From the NCBI RefSeq assembly GCF_037040815.1, contig NZ_CP146232.1, forward strand, positions 1,302,001-1,366,000: a DNA stretch of 64,000 nucleotides, written 5' to 3'. A model generated the notes under the pieces. That model was not told the origin of the DNA and searched no databases. It saw nothing but the letters and a program-made list of their open reading frames with translations. This DNA is from Pararoseomonas sp. SCSIO 73927 (GTDB lineage Bacteria > Pseudomonadota > Alphaproteobacteria > Acetobacterales > Acetobacteraceae). Positions 1 to 8,374 of this stretch are shown one piece after another. Position 1 is the stretch's first letter; each line of letters starts with the position of its first letter. The translations under genes were made by a program, and so were the position numbers.

Positions 1-745
1 GGTAGTAATCCTGCGCCGTGCGGGCCAGGGCCCGCGCGATGCCGCCGGGAAAGATCACGAGGCGGAAGCCCATCTGTCCCAGTTCCCCGGAGGTGGAGAT
101 CGGCGTGTCGCCGCCCTCCACCATGTTCGCCATCAGCGGGCAGGCACTGCCCAGCACCTGCACGATCCTGGCCATCTGCTCGCGGTCACGCGGCGCCTCG
201 ACGAAGAGAATGTCGGCCCCGGACTCGGCGTAGATCGCAGCCCGGTCGAGCGCCGCCTGCAGCCCGTCCGTCGCCACGGCATCCGTCCGAGCGATGATCA
301 GCGTCTCCTCGCTGGCGCGCGCATCCACGGCCGCGCGGATCTTGCCGGCCATCTCGGCAGCGGAGATAAGCGACTTGCCCTGCAGGTGGCCGCAGCGCTT
401 GGGCAGGGTCTGGTCTTCCAGCTGGATCGCCGTCGCGCCTGCGCGCTCGAACATCCGCACGGTGCGCTGCACGTTCAGCGCGTTGCCGTGGCCGTTATCG
501 GCATCCACCACCAGGGGAAGCGCCACGCGGTCGCGGATCAACGCCACCGTCTCCGCCATCTCCGTCATCGAGACGAGCCCGATATCGGGCCGGCCAAGGC
601 GCGTATAGGCAATGGCGGCGCCCGATACGTAGAGGGCCTCGAAGCCCGCAGCCTCGGCCAGGCAGGCGGTCATGGCGTCGTAGATGCCGGGGGCGGTGAC
701 AGGGCGGGGGTCCGCCAGCCGCTGCTTCAGGAGGGTCGTGCTCAT
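1..745 (-). CDS. Isocitrate lyase/PEP mutase family lyase (3' end outside window)
   Basis: Translating the minus strand from the ATG at 745 gives an open frame of 248 residues that runs off the window edge; family members are about 280-300 residues. It shows the superfamily metal-site segment VDADNGHG (residues 80-87) and the active-site loop KRCGH (residues 116-120). The family includes methylisocitrate lyase, 2,3-dimethylmalate lyase, oxaloacetate decarboxylase and PEP mutase, which make or break C-C or C-P bonds next to a carboxylate. It is the last visible gene of the operon that encodes the liv-type transporter, 16 bp after livF, so its substrate is probably what the transporter imports. 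An ATG at 748 is an alternative start. The exact substrate cannot be read from sequence. Confidence 0.85.
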   Translation of the reverse strand, partial: MSTTLLKQRLADPRPVTAPGIYDAMTACLAEAAGFEALYVSGAAIAYTRLGRPDIGLVSMTEMAETVALIRDRVALPLVVDADNGHGNALNVQRTVRMFERAGATAIQLEDQTLPKRCGHLQGKSLISAAEMAGKIRAAVDARASEETLIIARTDAVATDGLQAALDRAAIYAESGADILFVEAPRDREQMARIVQVLGSACPLMANMVEGGDTPISTSGELGQMGFRLVIFPGGIARALARTAQDYY

Positions 746-761
746 CATTGCCTCAAGGGCC

Positions 762-1472
762 TTACAGGCCGAGATAGACGCGGCGGAGTTGGGGGTCGTC
801 GCGCAGGGTTGCGGCGGGCCCGTTCAGGGCGAAGGCGCCGTTCTCCAGGATGAAGCCGCGCGATGCGATCTCGAGGGACTGCACCACGTTCTGCTCCACC
901 AGCAGGATCGGCAGCCCCTCCGCGTTCAGGCGGCGGATCAGGGCGAACATCTCCTCCACCAGCAGCGGGGAGAGGCCGAGGGAGGGTTCATCGAGGATCA
1001 GCAGGCGGGGCTCCGCCATCAGGCCGCGCCCGATGGCGAGCATCTGCTGCTCCCCGCCGGACAGGGTGCCGGCGAGTTGCCGGGCGCGCTCCCGCAGCTG
1101 CGGGAACGTCTCGAAGACGCGGTGGAGGTTGGCGCCGCGCCGGGGGCGGCCACGGCGGTAGGAGCCGAGCTCCAGGTTCTCCTGCACGCTCATGTTCGGG
1201 AAGATCCGGCGCCCCTCCGGCACATGGATCAGCCCGGCCTCGACGATGGCGGCGGGGGTTGCGCGGTCCAGCCGCATGCCGTCGAAGGTGATCGCGCCGG
1301 CACGGGCCGGCAGCACGCCGGAAAGCACCTTGTTCAGCGTCGTCTTGCCCACGCCATTGGCGCCGAGCACCGCCACGATCTCACCCGCGGCCACCGCCAT
1401 GTCGAGGCCGCGCAGCACCTCCACCGGGCCGTAGCCGGCGCGCAGGCCCGTGATCTCAAGCATGCGTGCCAT
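762..1472 (-). CDS. livF: Branched-chain amino acid-type ABC transporter ATP-binding protein LivF
   Basis: A 236-residue cytoplasmic ATPase with Walker A GANGVGKTT (37-45), signature LSGGEQQ (137-143) and Walker B LLILDE (157-162). Length and order fit LivF, one of two ATPases in the high-affinity branched-chain amino acid (HAAT) importers. The start lies inside the end of livG (17-bp overlap), which indicates translational coupling. HAAT systems also import amides, urea, aromatic acids and dicarboxylates, so leucine need not be the substrate here, where the operon is linked to dicarboxylate-type enzymes. Confidence 0.93.
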   Translation of the reverse strand: MARMLEITGLRAGYGPVEVLRGLDMAVAAGEIVAVLGANGVGKTTLNKVLSGVLPARAGAITFDGMRLDRATPAAIVEAGLIHVPEGRRIFPNMSVQENLELGSYRRGRPRRGANLHRVFETFPQLRERARQLAGTLSGGEQQMLAIGRGLMAEPRLLILDEPSLGLSPLLVEEMFALIRRLNAEGLPILLVEQNVVQSLEIASRGFILENGAFALNGPAATLRDDPQLRRVYLGL

Positions 1473-2229
1473 CGGTCGCGTTAGGGCTCACGCTCTGGGC
1501 CGCAATCCTCGCGGCGGCGCCATGGCCGAGGTAGGCCTCGATCACCCGCGGGTCGGCCGTGACCTCGCGCGGGGCCCCGGCCGCGATCATGCGCCCGCCC
1601 GCGAGCACGTGGACATGGTCGCAGAGGTTCATCACCGCCTGCATCACGTGCTCGATCATCAGGATGGTCACGCCGCGCGCGCGGATGCCGCGGATCACCG
1701 GGATGATGTCGCGCACCTCCGAAGGATTGAGGCCGGCCAGCACCTCGTCCAGCAGCAGCAGGCGCGGCTCGGTGGCCAGGGCACGGGCGAGCTCCAGCCT
1801 CTTGCGGCCGGAGACCGTGAGCGCGGAGGCCTGGGCATCGAGCATCGAGGCCAGCCCCACCTCCTGCGCCACGGCCTCGGCGATGTGGATCGCCTCGGCC
1901 CGGCCGGCATGGCGGAGATAGGCGCCGACCGAGATGTTCTCGCGCACCGTCAGCCCGGCGAAAGGCTGCACGATCTGGAAGGTACGGGCCATACCTCGCG
2001 CGGCTCGCCGGTGCGGCGGCTCCGCCGTCACGTCCTCGCCGCGAAAGGTCACGCGGCCGGCACTGGGCGCGAGGAACCCGGAAAGCAGGGAGAAGAGCGT
2101 CGTCTTGCCCGCGCCGTTGGGGCCGATCAGCCCGATCAGCCCGCCCTCCGGCACCTCCAGGGAGGCATTGTCCACCGCCAGCAGGCCGCCGAAGCGGCGT
2201 GACAGGCCCTCCGCGCGCAGCAGGCTCAT
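1456..2229 (-). CDS. livG: Branched-chain amino acid-type ABC transporter ATP-binding protein LivG
   Basis: A 257-residue ATPase with Walker A GPNGAGKTT (36-44) and a Walker B ending LLLLDE. The signature segment reads LTVSGRKRLE in place of canonical LSGGQ; related variants occur in LivG proteins. It pairs with LivF in the cytoplasmic face of the importer. It overlaps livM by 4 bp and livF by 17 bp, so the ATPase and permease genes form a tightly coupled block. Confidence 0.93.
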   Translation of the reverse strand: MSLLRAEGLSRRFGGLLAVDNASLEVPEGGLIGLIGPNGAGKTTLFSLLSGFLAPSAGRVTFRGEDVTAEPPHRRAARGMARTFQIVQPFAGLTVRENISVGAYLRHAGRAEAIHIAEAVAQEVGLASMLDAQASALTVSGRKRLELARALATEPRLLLLDEVLAGLNPSEVRDIIPVIRGIRARGVTILMIEHVMQAVMNLCDHVHVLAGGRMIAAGAPREVTADPRVIEAYLGHGAAARIAAQSVSPNATDGTHA

Positions 2230-3191
2230 CGGCCGAGGCTCCCTAGGAGACGCCGCACCCCGCCCATCACGCCCTGCGGCAGGAAGGCGACGGCCAGGAT
2301 CAGCAGCGCGCCGAAGAGCACGAGATCGACCCCGGGCAGGGGGCCGGCAACGGCGCCGAAGGCGATCTTCGCCGCCTCACCTGCCCCGTGCAGCGCCAGC
2401 GCACCGATCACCGGGCCCAGCACCGTGCCGCTGCCGCCGAGGACGCAGGCGATCAGCACCTCCACCGAGATCCAGGTGCCATAGGCGATGTTGGCGTCGA
2501 GATAGAGGAAGTTCTGCACGTAGAGGCAGCCCGCCGCCGCCGTGATGCCACCCGAGAGCGCGATGGCGAGGAGCTTCGTCCGCAGCACGTCCACCCCGAG
2601 TGCGCGGGCCGCGTCCTCGTTCTCCCGCACCGCCACCAGCCGCGCACCGAAGCGACCGCGAGCGATCCAGGCGGTGAGCAGCAGCACTGCCAGCACGCAG
2701 GCGATGACCAGCCACAGGAAGGCACCGCGGGAGGGGAACTGCAGGTTCCCGACGCCCGGCGCCATGCGGACCAGCAGTCCCGCCGCGCCGCCCGTCCAGT
2801 CCGCGGCATTGGCGAGGATGCGGAGGACCTCCGCGAAGGCGAGAGTGACGAGTGCGAAGTAGGAGCCGCGCAGCCGGGCGCGGAAGGAGAGCGCGCCAAT
2901 CACCCATCCCATCGCCGCGCCGAAGGCGATGCCGGCCGCGAGCCCGACCCAGGCATTCACGCCGTAGCGCAGCTGCAGGACGGCGGTGACATAGGCGCCC
3001 GTACCGAAGAATGCGGCATGACCGAAGGAAAGCTGCCCGGCATACCCCCCCAGCAGGTTCCATCCCTGCGCCGCCAGGGCGACGATGAGGGAGGAGACGA
3101 GAAAGTTGAGCGCCACGTTGGATGCGAAGAACGGCGCCAGCGCCAGCAAGGCCAGCAGCACGCCTCCAGGCCAGATCTCCCGCGCGCTCAT
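2226..3191 (-). CDS. livM: Branched-chain amino acid-type ABC transporter permease LivM
   Basis: A 321-residue, strongly hydrophobic inner-membrane protein with many membrane segments. The LivM-type segment GGYAGQLSFGHAAFFGTGAY lies near residues 48-67, and another conserved stretch reads SGGITAAAGCLY. It forms the translocation channel with LivH. The stop overlaps the livG start by 4 bp, and a 37-bp gap separates it from livH upstream. Confidence 0.92.
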   Translation of the reverse strand: MSAREIWPGGVLLALLALAPFFASNVALNFLVSSLIVALAAQGWNLLGGYAGQLSFGHAAFFGTGAYVTAVLQLRYGVNAWVGLAAGIAFGAAMGWVIGALSFRARLRGSYFALVTLAFAEVLRILANAADWTGGAAGLLVRMAPGVGNLQFPSRGAFLWLVIACVLAVLLLTAWIARGRFGARLVAVRENEDAARALGVDVLRTKLLAIALSGGITAAAGCLYVQNFLYLDANIAYGTWISVEVLIACVLGGSGTVLGPVIGALALHGAGEAAKIAFGAVAGPLPGVDLVLFGALLILAVAFLPQGVMGGVRRLLGSLGR

Positions 3192-3228
3192 GCCCCCACC
3201 CTCATGCCCTCGTCCTCAGGACCGTCCG

Positions 3229-4101
3229 TCATGCACGGGCCCCGAACAGGCCCGTGGGCCGCAGCAGAAGCACGAGAATGAAGATGAGGAAGATGCCAAG
3301 CTGCCCGAGGCTCTCGCCCAGCAGCAGGCCGCCGAGGCTTTCCACCACCCCGATGAAGAGCCCGCCCAGCAGAGCCCCGGGGATCGATCCCATGCCGCCG
3401 AGCACGACGATGGTGAAAGCCACCAGCACGAAGGCGTTGCCCACGCGCGGGTTGACGTAGAAGGTCGGCAGCAGCAGGCAGGCGGCAACGGCCAGGCAGG
3501 CGCAGCCCAGGCCGAAGGTCACGGCGAAGATGTGCCGCGGATCGATACCGGCAAGCTGCGCGCCCAGCCGCTCCTTCGACACCGCGCGGATCGCCCTGCC
3601 TGTGTCGGTCGCGGAGAGCAGCGCCCAGAGCAGCCCCGCCGTGACCAGCGCCACCGCGAAGCCGATCAGCCGTGGCCGGGAGAGCAGCATCGGCCCCAGC
3701 TCCACCACGTCGAAACCGGCATCGGTGCCGAGCGTGCGGGTGTCGGAGCGGAACAGGGCCAGCAGCGCATTCTCGAGGATGATGGAGAGGCCGAGCGTGA
3801 CGAGTAGTGTGTTGCCGTCCTCCCCGTGGCTGGAGGGGCCGATCACCCAGCGCTGCAGCGCGTAGCCGAATCCGAAGAAGGCAAACGCCATCGGGAGGAT
3901 CGCGAGATAGGGATCCAGCCCGAAGGTGGCGTGCAATCCCCAGGCCGCGAACATGGCGCAGGTCAGCAGGGCCCCGTGCGCGAAGTTCACGATGTGCAGG
4001 ACGCCATAGACAAGGGTGAGGCCCAGCGCGACCAGCGCATAGGCCGCGCCGGCCAGGAGGCCGTTCACCAGGGCCTCCGCGATGATGGCGGGCGGGATCA
4101 T
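3229..4101 (-). CDS. livH: Branched-chain amino acid-type ABC transporter permease LivH
   Basis: A 290-residue inner-membrane permease that starts with the LivH-type sequence NGLLAGAAYALVALGLTLVY and continues with VLHIVNFAHGALL, both typical of the family. It has about eight hydrophobic segments. It partners LivM as the second channel subunit. Its ATG shares one base with the stop codon of the upstream binding-protein gene, so the two are probably translationally coupled. Confidence 0.93.
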   Translation of the reverse strand: MIPPAIIAEALVNGLLAGAAYALVALGLTLVYGVLHIVNFAHGALLTCAMFAAWGLHATFGLDPYLAILPMAFAFFGFGYALQRWVIGPSSHGEDGNTLLVTLGLSIILENALLALFRSDTRTLGTDAGFDVVELGPMLLSRPRLIGFAVALVTAGLLWALLSATDTGRAIRAVSKERLGAQLAGIDPRHIFAVTFGLGCACLAVAACLLLPTFYVNPRVGNAFVLVAFTIVVLGGMGSIPGALLGGLFIGVVESLGGLLLGESLGQLGIFLIFILVLLLRPTGLFGARA

Positions 4102-5315
4102 CAGCCCTGGATCGGAAAGACGGCCCGGGCGTCGGCCACCTCGGTGGGGTAGACCACCTTGATGTCGCCGTCCTGTACCTGCGTGTTCACGGGGCGCGCG
4201 CCGGCGTTCTGGCCGTTGACGAAGCGCGTGGGCGAGTAGGGCATGATGTGGCCCGCATAATCGGAGGCCGCGAGCGCCTGGATCACCTTTGCCCGGTCCG
4301 CCGCGCCGGCGCGGTTCACCGCATCGGCCACCAGCTTCACGCAGGAGTAGTTGAGCGGGATGTTGTAGCCCCAGAACTTCCCCGCGGCATCCGCCTGCCG
4401 CTTCAGCACGATGGCCTCGGCATTCTTGGGGTCGTGCCAGTGATTGCAGTCCATCACGCCCAGCGCCGCGTCCGGGAATTCCTTGACGAAGCGGTAGTTG
4501 GAGGCGGCACCGTTCAGCACGGCATAGATGCCCTTCGGCCGGATGCGCTGCTGCCGCATGGTGCGGGAGAGCAGCACGAACTCGCCGTAATAGGAGGAGG
4601 GAACCAGCAGGTCCGGCCGTAGGGAGCGGAGGCGGAGCGCGATGTTGTTCATGTCGCGTGCCGGCGTCGGGTGGGCGATGGTTTCCAGCACCTCGAAGCC
4701 GTGCTTCGGCAGCTCCGTCGCCATGAGCCTCGCCAGGCCGGAGCCGAAGAGCCCGTCCTCATGAACGAGCACCACGGTCCTGCAGGGCTTGCCGGCGGCG
4801 TCGTTCAGGCGGACCAGGTTCTCGATCGCGGCCGAGGTGACGGTGCCGAAGCCCGGCGCGAACCGGAAGGTATTGGCCAGACCCCGCGAGGTGATCTGGT
4901 CCGCCACCCCCACATCCACGACATAGGGCAGGTCGTAGCGCGAGGCCGCCTGACTGGCTGCGAGGCAGATCGGGCTCGCAAAGCCGCCGACGATGGCCAC
5001 CACGCCCTCGCCCTGCAGCTTCTCCACCTCCTGCGCCCCTGCCTCGGGGTTGGAGCGCGCATCCGCCACCACCAGTTCCACCCTGGCGCCGCCCAGGGCG
5101 GGAAGCCCGCCCGCGGCGTTGATCTGCGCCACCGCTGCCTCGGCACCGAAGCGGCCGAGATCGCCGTCCTGGGCCAGGGCGCCGGTCAGCGGCTGCAGCA
5201 GGCCGATCTTCACAGCGGCTGGTTGCGCCCGCAGCAGCGCGGGCATCGCCAGCAGCGCCGCACCGGCCGCGCCGGCACCCAGCAGCGCGCGGCGGGGAAG
5301 GAGGGGATGGATCAT
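4101..5315 (-). CDS. ABC transporter substrate-binding protein (liv/HAAT type)
   Basis: A 404-residue exported periplasmic binding protein. The N-terminus PRRALLGAGAAGAALL, followed by a hydrophobic stretch and an AQP cleavage region near residue 31, looks like a signal peptide with an arginine pair, possibly Tat. The mature part begins KIGLLQPLTG, the usual start of the type I periplasmic (Peripla_BP_6) fold. It captures the ligand for the LivHMGF complex. It sits between the GntR gene (4-bp overlap) and livH (1-bp overlap). Its position beside lyase and hydratase genes suggests a branched dicarboxylate or similar acid, which is an inference. Confidence 0.9.
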   Translation of the reverse strand: MIHPLLPRRALLGAGAAGAALLAMPALLRAQPAAVKIGLLQPLTGALAQDGDLGRFGAEAAVAQINAAGGLPALGGARVELVVADARSNPEAGAQEVEKLQGEGVVAIVGGFASPICLAASQAASRYDLPYVVDVGVADQITSRGLANTFRFAPGFGTVTSAAIENLVRLNDAAGKPCRTVVLVHEDGLFGSGLARLMATELPKHGFEVLETIAHPTPARDMNNIALRLRSLRPDLLVPSSYYGEFVLLSRTMRQQRIRPKGIYAVLNGAASNYRFVKEFPDAALGVMDCNHWHDPKNAEAIVLKRQADAAGKFWGYNIPLNYSCVKLVADAVNRAGAADRAKVIQALAASDYAGHIMPYSPTRFVNGQNAGARPVNTQVQDGDIKVVYPTEVADARAVFPIQG

Positions 5316-6160
5316 CGTGAGGAGGTCCTCTCGGGTTTCCGCGGCCGCGCCGCCCGCTGTGCGGTGATCATGGCCTCACCGGGATGCGACAGGGGGCTCC
5401 AGCGCCGCTCGCCGTCGGCGCCCGTGCGCTGGAGCTGCATCTCGAAGGAGAATCGGTCCGGGCGATAGAGGGCACGCAGATGCTCCACCGGCCGCCCGTC
5501 CTCATCCTGCACGAGGCGGGTCAGCGCGATCAGCGGAGCGCCGATCTCCACTTCAAGCCATTGGGCCGTCTCGGGCCCGGCCAGGGCGGCACCGATGCTC
5601 TGCCGCGCGCGACCGATCCGCAAGCCGGAGCGCTCCAGCAGCGCCAGCAGCGGCTGGTTTGCAAGATCCGCCTCGGAATAGGTGCGGCCGATCCGCCCGG
5701 GAACATGCGTCGTGAGATGTGAGAAGGGCCCCTCGGCCATGCGGCGCACGCGCACGGCGCATTGCGCGGCCTCGCCCGGCGGCAGCTCCAGGCTCTCGGC
5801 CACGCCGGGCGGCGGCAGGACGTAGCCGAAGGAGAGAAGCCGCACCTCGGTGCGTCGCCCCATCTCCTTCAGGTGGGAGAAGACGTCGGAGAAATCGACC
5901 ACGGTGGGCGGTAGCGCCGCGCCGCCGCGCACGAAGGTGCCTACGCCCGGCCGACGCTCCACCAGCCCGTCCTGTGCAAGCTGGTCCAGCGCGCGGCGGA
6001 TGGTCACGCGCGCCACGCCGTGCTCGGCCGCCAGATCGGGCTCCCCTGGCAGGCGCGCGCCGACCGGCAGGGAGCCGCCGGCGATGCGGTCGCGCAACAC
6101 CAGATAGATCCGGCGCGCCTTGAAAGGTTCCACCGCCGCGTTCAATCGCCCGCCTCTCAC
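5312..6160 (-). CDS. GntR-family (HutC/UTRA) transcriptional regulator
   Basis: A 282-residue cytoplasmic regulator. A winged helix (about residues 12-80, with LAAEHGVARVTIRRALDQLA and a GVGTFVRGG wing) is followed by a UTRA ligand-binding domain (about 105-265, ending near YRPDRFSFE). HutC-type proteins are usually effector-released repressors. It is the first gene of the transporter operon and stands divergent to the leuC-like operon, so it can control both from the shared 122-bp intergenic region, which carries an imperfect inverted repeat. Confidence 0.92.
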   Translation of the reverse strand: MRGGRLNAAVEPFKARRIYLVLRDRIAGGSLPVGARLPGEPDLAAEHGVARVTIRRALDQLAQDGLVERRPGVGTFVRGGAALPPTVVDFSDVFSHLKEMGRRTEVRLLSFGYVLPPPGVAESLELPPGEAAQCAVRVRRMAEGPFSHLTTHVPGRIGRTYSEADLANQPLLALLERSGLRIGRARQSIGAALAGPETAQWLEVEIGAPLIALTRLVQDEDGRPVEHLRALYRPDRFSFEMQLQRTGADGERRWSPLSHPGEAMITAQRAARPRKPERTSSR

Positions 6161-6172
6161 CCCGCTCCTGTC

Positions 6173-6206
6173 CTATATCCAAGACAGCACGCAGTCTAGG
6201 TTACAG
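6173..6206. promoter_or_regulatory. Candidate GntR operator (imperfect inverted repeat)
   Basis: CTATATCCAAGAC (6173-6185) and GTCTAGGTTACAG (6194-6206) are inverted copies that match at 10 of 13 positions, with an 8-bp spacer. They lie between the divergent GntR gene and the leuC-like gene, in an AT-richer patch of otherwise GC-rich DNA. Position and symmetry fit an operator for the adjacent HutC-type regulator. No binding data are available. Confidence 0.45.
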
Positions 6207-6282
6207 AACAGGAGGATTGCATCAAGTGTTTTGCCGTGCCTATCGTCCGCCAACGGAAACGGACGGGAACGGGGAAGAGGGT

Positions 6283-7698
6283 ATGGCGGATGCCGCGCCT
6301 CGAACATTGTTCGACAAGGTCTGGGACGCGCACGTCATCCTCACGCGGGAGGATGGGCAGGCGCTGCTGTTGATCGACCGCCACTTCTTCCACGAGGGCT
6401 CCCACCACGCCTTCAACCAGCTCCGCGCGCGCGGCGCCGCGGTGGCGCGGCCCTCGCAGAATGTCGGCGTGGCCGACCATTACGTGCCCACCCGCGGCCG
6501 CGGCGGTCCAATCGCCGATGAACCCATCCGCCGCATGGTCGCGCAGATCTCCGACAACGCCGCGCAGCACGGACTCCGCCTCTTCGGGCTGGACGATCCC
6601 GGCCAGGGCATCGTGCACGTCGTCGGGCCGGAGCAGGGGTTGACCCTGCCGGGGCTGACGATCGTCTGCGGTGACAGCCACACCTCCACCCACGGCGCGT
6701 TCGGCGCGCTGGCCTTCGGCATCGGCGCCTCCGAGGTCGCCCATGTGCTGATGACGCAGACCCTGTGGCAGCGCCGTCCCCGCCGCATGCGCGTGGCGGT
6801 GGAGGGCGTGCTGGCCCCCGGGGTGGGCGCGAAGGATCTGGCGCTCTCCGTCATCGCGCGACTGGGCGCCGATGGCGCGCAGGGGCATGCGGTGGAGTAT
6901 GCCGGATCGGCGGTGCGTGCCCTCTCCATGGAAGGTCGCCTGACGCTCTGCAACCTCTCCATCGAGTGCGGCGCTCGGTGCGGCATGGTGGCGCCCGACG
7001 CCACCACCCTCGAATTCCTACGCGGCCGTCCCTTCGCGCCGGAGGGTGCCGGGTTCGACCGCGCGGCCGAGGCCTGGATGGCCCTGCCCGGCGACGCCGA
7101 TGCCGCCTTCGACCGCAGCCTGACCCTCGATGCCCGGGAGATCGTGCCGATCGTCACCTGGGGCATCAGCCCGGAGGATGCGCTGCCCGTCACCGCCACC
7201 CTGCCCGACCCCGGCCGTGTCACCGATCCGTCGCGCGCCGCGCAGATCCGTGACGGGCTGGACTATATGGGCCTTCATGCCGGCCAGAAGCTCTCGGACG
7301 TTGTGGTGGACCGCGTCTTCATCGGCTCCTGCACCAACAGCCGGATCGAGGATCTGCGCGCCGCCGCCGCCGTGCTGGCGGGGCGCCGCTCGAAGGTGCC
7401 GGGCCTCGTCTCCCCCGGCTCCACCCCCGTTAAGCGCCAGGCGGAGGCGGAAGGGCTGGACCGCATCTTCATCGAGGCCGGGCTAGAATGGGTGGAATCC
7501 GGCTGCTCCATGTGCGTCGGCATGAACGGCGACCTCCTCGCCGCCGGGGAGCGCTGCGCCTCCACCACCAACCGCAACTTCAAGGGCCGCCAGGGCAAGG
7601 GGTCGCGCACGCATCTGATGTCACCGGCCATGGTCGCCGCCGCGGCGGTCACGGGCTATCTCACCGATGTGCGGCCGCTTCTGAAAGGCCGCGCCTGA
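6283..7698 (+). CDS. leuC: LeuC-like aconitase-family hydratase, large subunit
   Basis: A 471-residue large subunit of a 3-isopropylmalate dehydratase-type enzyme. The ATG at 6283 follows a GGGGAAGAGG ribosome site and gives the usual length, so I prefer it to the longer frame. The three 4Fe-4S ligands are present: C350 in GSCTNSR, and C408 and C411 in GCSMCVGMN. The enzyme isomerises or hydrates substituted malates and maleates through cis-alkene intermediates. The N-terminal loop reads HEGSHHAF where the LeuC sequences I recall have HEVTSPQAF, so the substrate may not be isopropylmalate. It heads a divergent operon with a lyase and transporter cluster and no other leucine genes. Confidence 0.88.
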   Translation: MADAAPRTLFDKVWDAHVILTREDGQALLLIDRHFFHEGSHHAFNQLRARGAAVARPSQNVGVADHYVPTRGRGGPIADEPIRRMVAQISDNAAQHGLRLFGLDDPGQGIVHVVGPEQGLTLPGLTIVCGDSHTSTHGAFGALAFGIGASEVAHVLMTQTLWQRRPRRMRVAVEGVLAPGVGAKDLALSVIARLGADGAQGHAVEYAGSAVRALSMEGRLTLCNLSIECGARCGMVAPDATTLEFLRGRPFAPEGAGFDRAAEAWMALPGDADAAFDRSLTLDAREIVPIVTWGISPEDALPVTATLPDPGRVTDPSRAAQIRDGLDYMGLHAGQKLSDVVVDRVFIGSCTNSRIEDLRAAAAVLAGRRSKVPGLVSPGSTPVKRQAEAEGLDRIFIEAGLEWVESGCSMCVGMNGDLLAAGERCASTTNRNFKGRQGKGSRTHLMSPAMVAAAAVTGYLTDVRPLLKGRA

Positions 7699-8324
7699 TG
7701 CAGCCCTTCCGCCTCCTCACCGCCACGGCCTGCCCACTCCCCCAGGCGAACGTGGACACGGACCAGCTCATCCCCGCCCGTTTCATGAGCCGCCCCCGCA
7801 GCGCCGGCTACGGCGACTTCCTGCTGCACGACCTCCGCTTCGGCGCGGATGGCGCGCCGCACCCGGAGTTCCCGCTGAACCGGCCGGAGCGCATGGGCAG
7901 CGGCATCCTCGTCGCCCGCCGCAACTTCGGCAGCGGCTCCTCGCGCGAGGCCGCCGCTTACGCGCTGGTCGATCACGGGATCCGCTGCGTCCTGGCTCCC
8001 AGCTTCGGCGACATCTTCAGCAGCAATGCCGTGAACAACGGCCTGCTTCCAGCGCCGCTGGAGGAGGAGGCGATCGAGGCTCTGCTCGCCTGGCTGGAGG
8101 CGGGCGGCCGAGAGGTCACCGTTGATCTGGAGGCCGGCAGCGTCCGGGCCGGCGAGTTGTGCTGGTCCTTCACCATCGACCCGGTCTGGCGCACGAAGCT
8201 GCTGAATGGCTGGAGCGACGTGGACCTTACCCTGAGCTACGCCGAGGCCATCGCCGCCTTCGCCGAGGCCGACCGCGGCCGCCGCCCCTGGGCCTGGCTG
8301 CCCGAGGGCACCGCCACACGGTGA
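7698..8324 (+). CDS. leuD: LeuD-like aconitase-family hydratase, small subunit
   Basis: A 208-residue small (swivel) subunit. It begins with LeuD-type residues NVDTDQLIPARF and contains NFGSGSSREAA, the conserved loop next to the substrate carboxylate. It assembles with the large subunit encoded immediately upstream. The start ATG shares one base with the leuC stop (TGATG at 7696-7700), so the subunits are coupled. The longer open frame upstream is a shadow of leuC. Confidence 0.88.
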   Translation: MQPFRLLTATACPLPQANVDTDQLIPARFMSRPRSAGYGDFLLHDLRFGADGAPHPEFPLNRPERMGSGILVARRNFGSGSSREAAAYALVDHGIRCVLAPSFGDIFSSNAVNNGLLPAPLEEEAIEALLAWLEAGGREVTVDLEAGSVRAGELCWSFTIDPVWRTKLLNGWSDVDLTLSYAEAIAAFAEADRGRRPWAWLPEGTATR

Positions 8325-8374
8325 TGCCCGCCCCTGTGGCCCACCCCATAACCTGTCGAGGAGCTACGCCCGGG

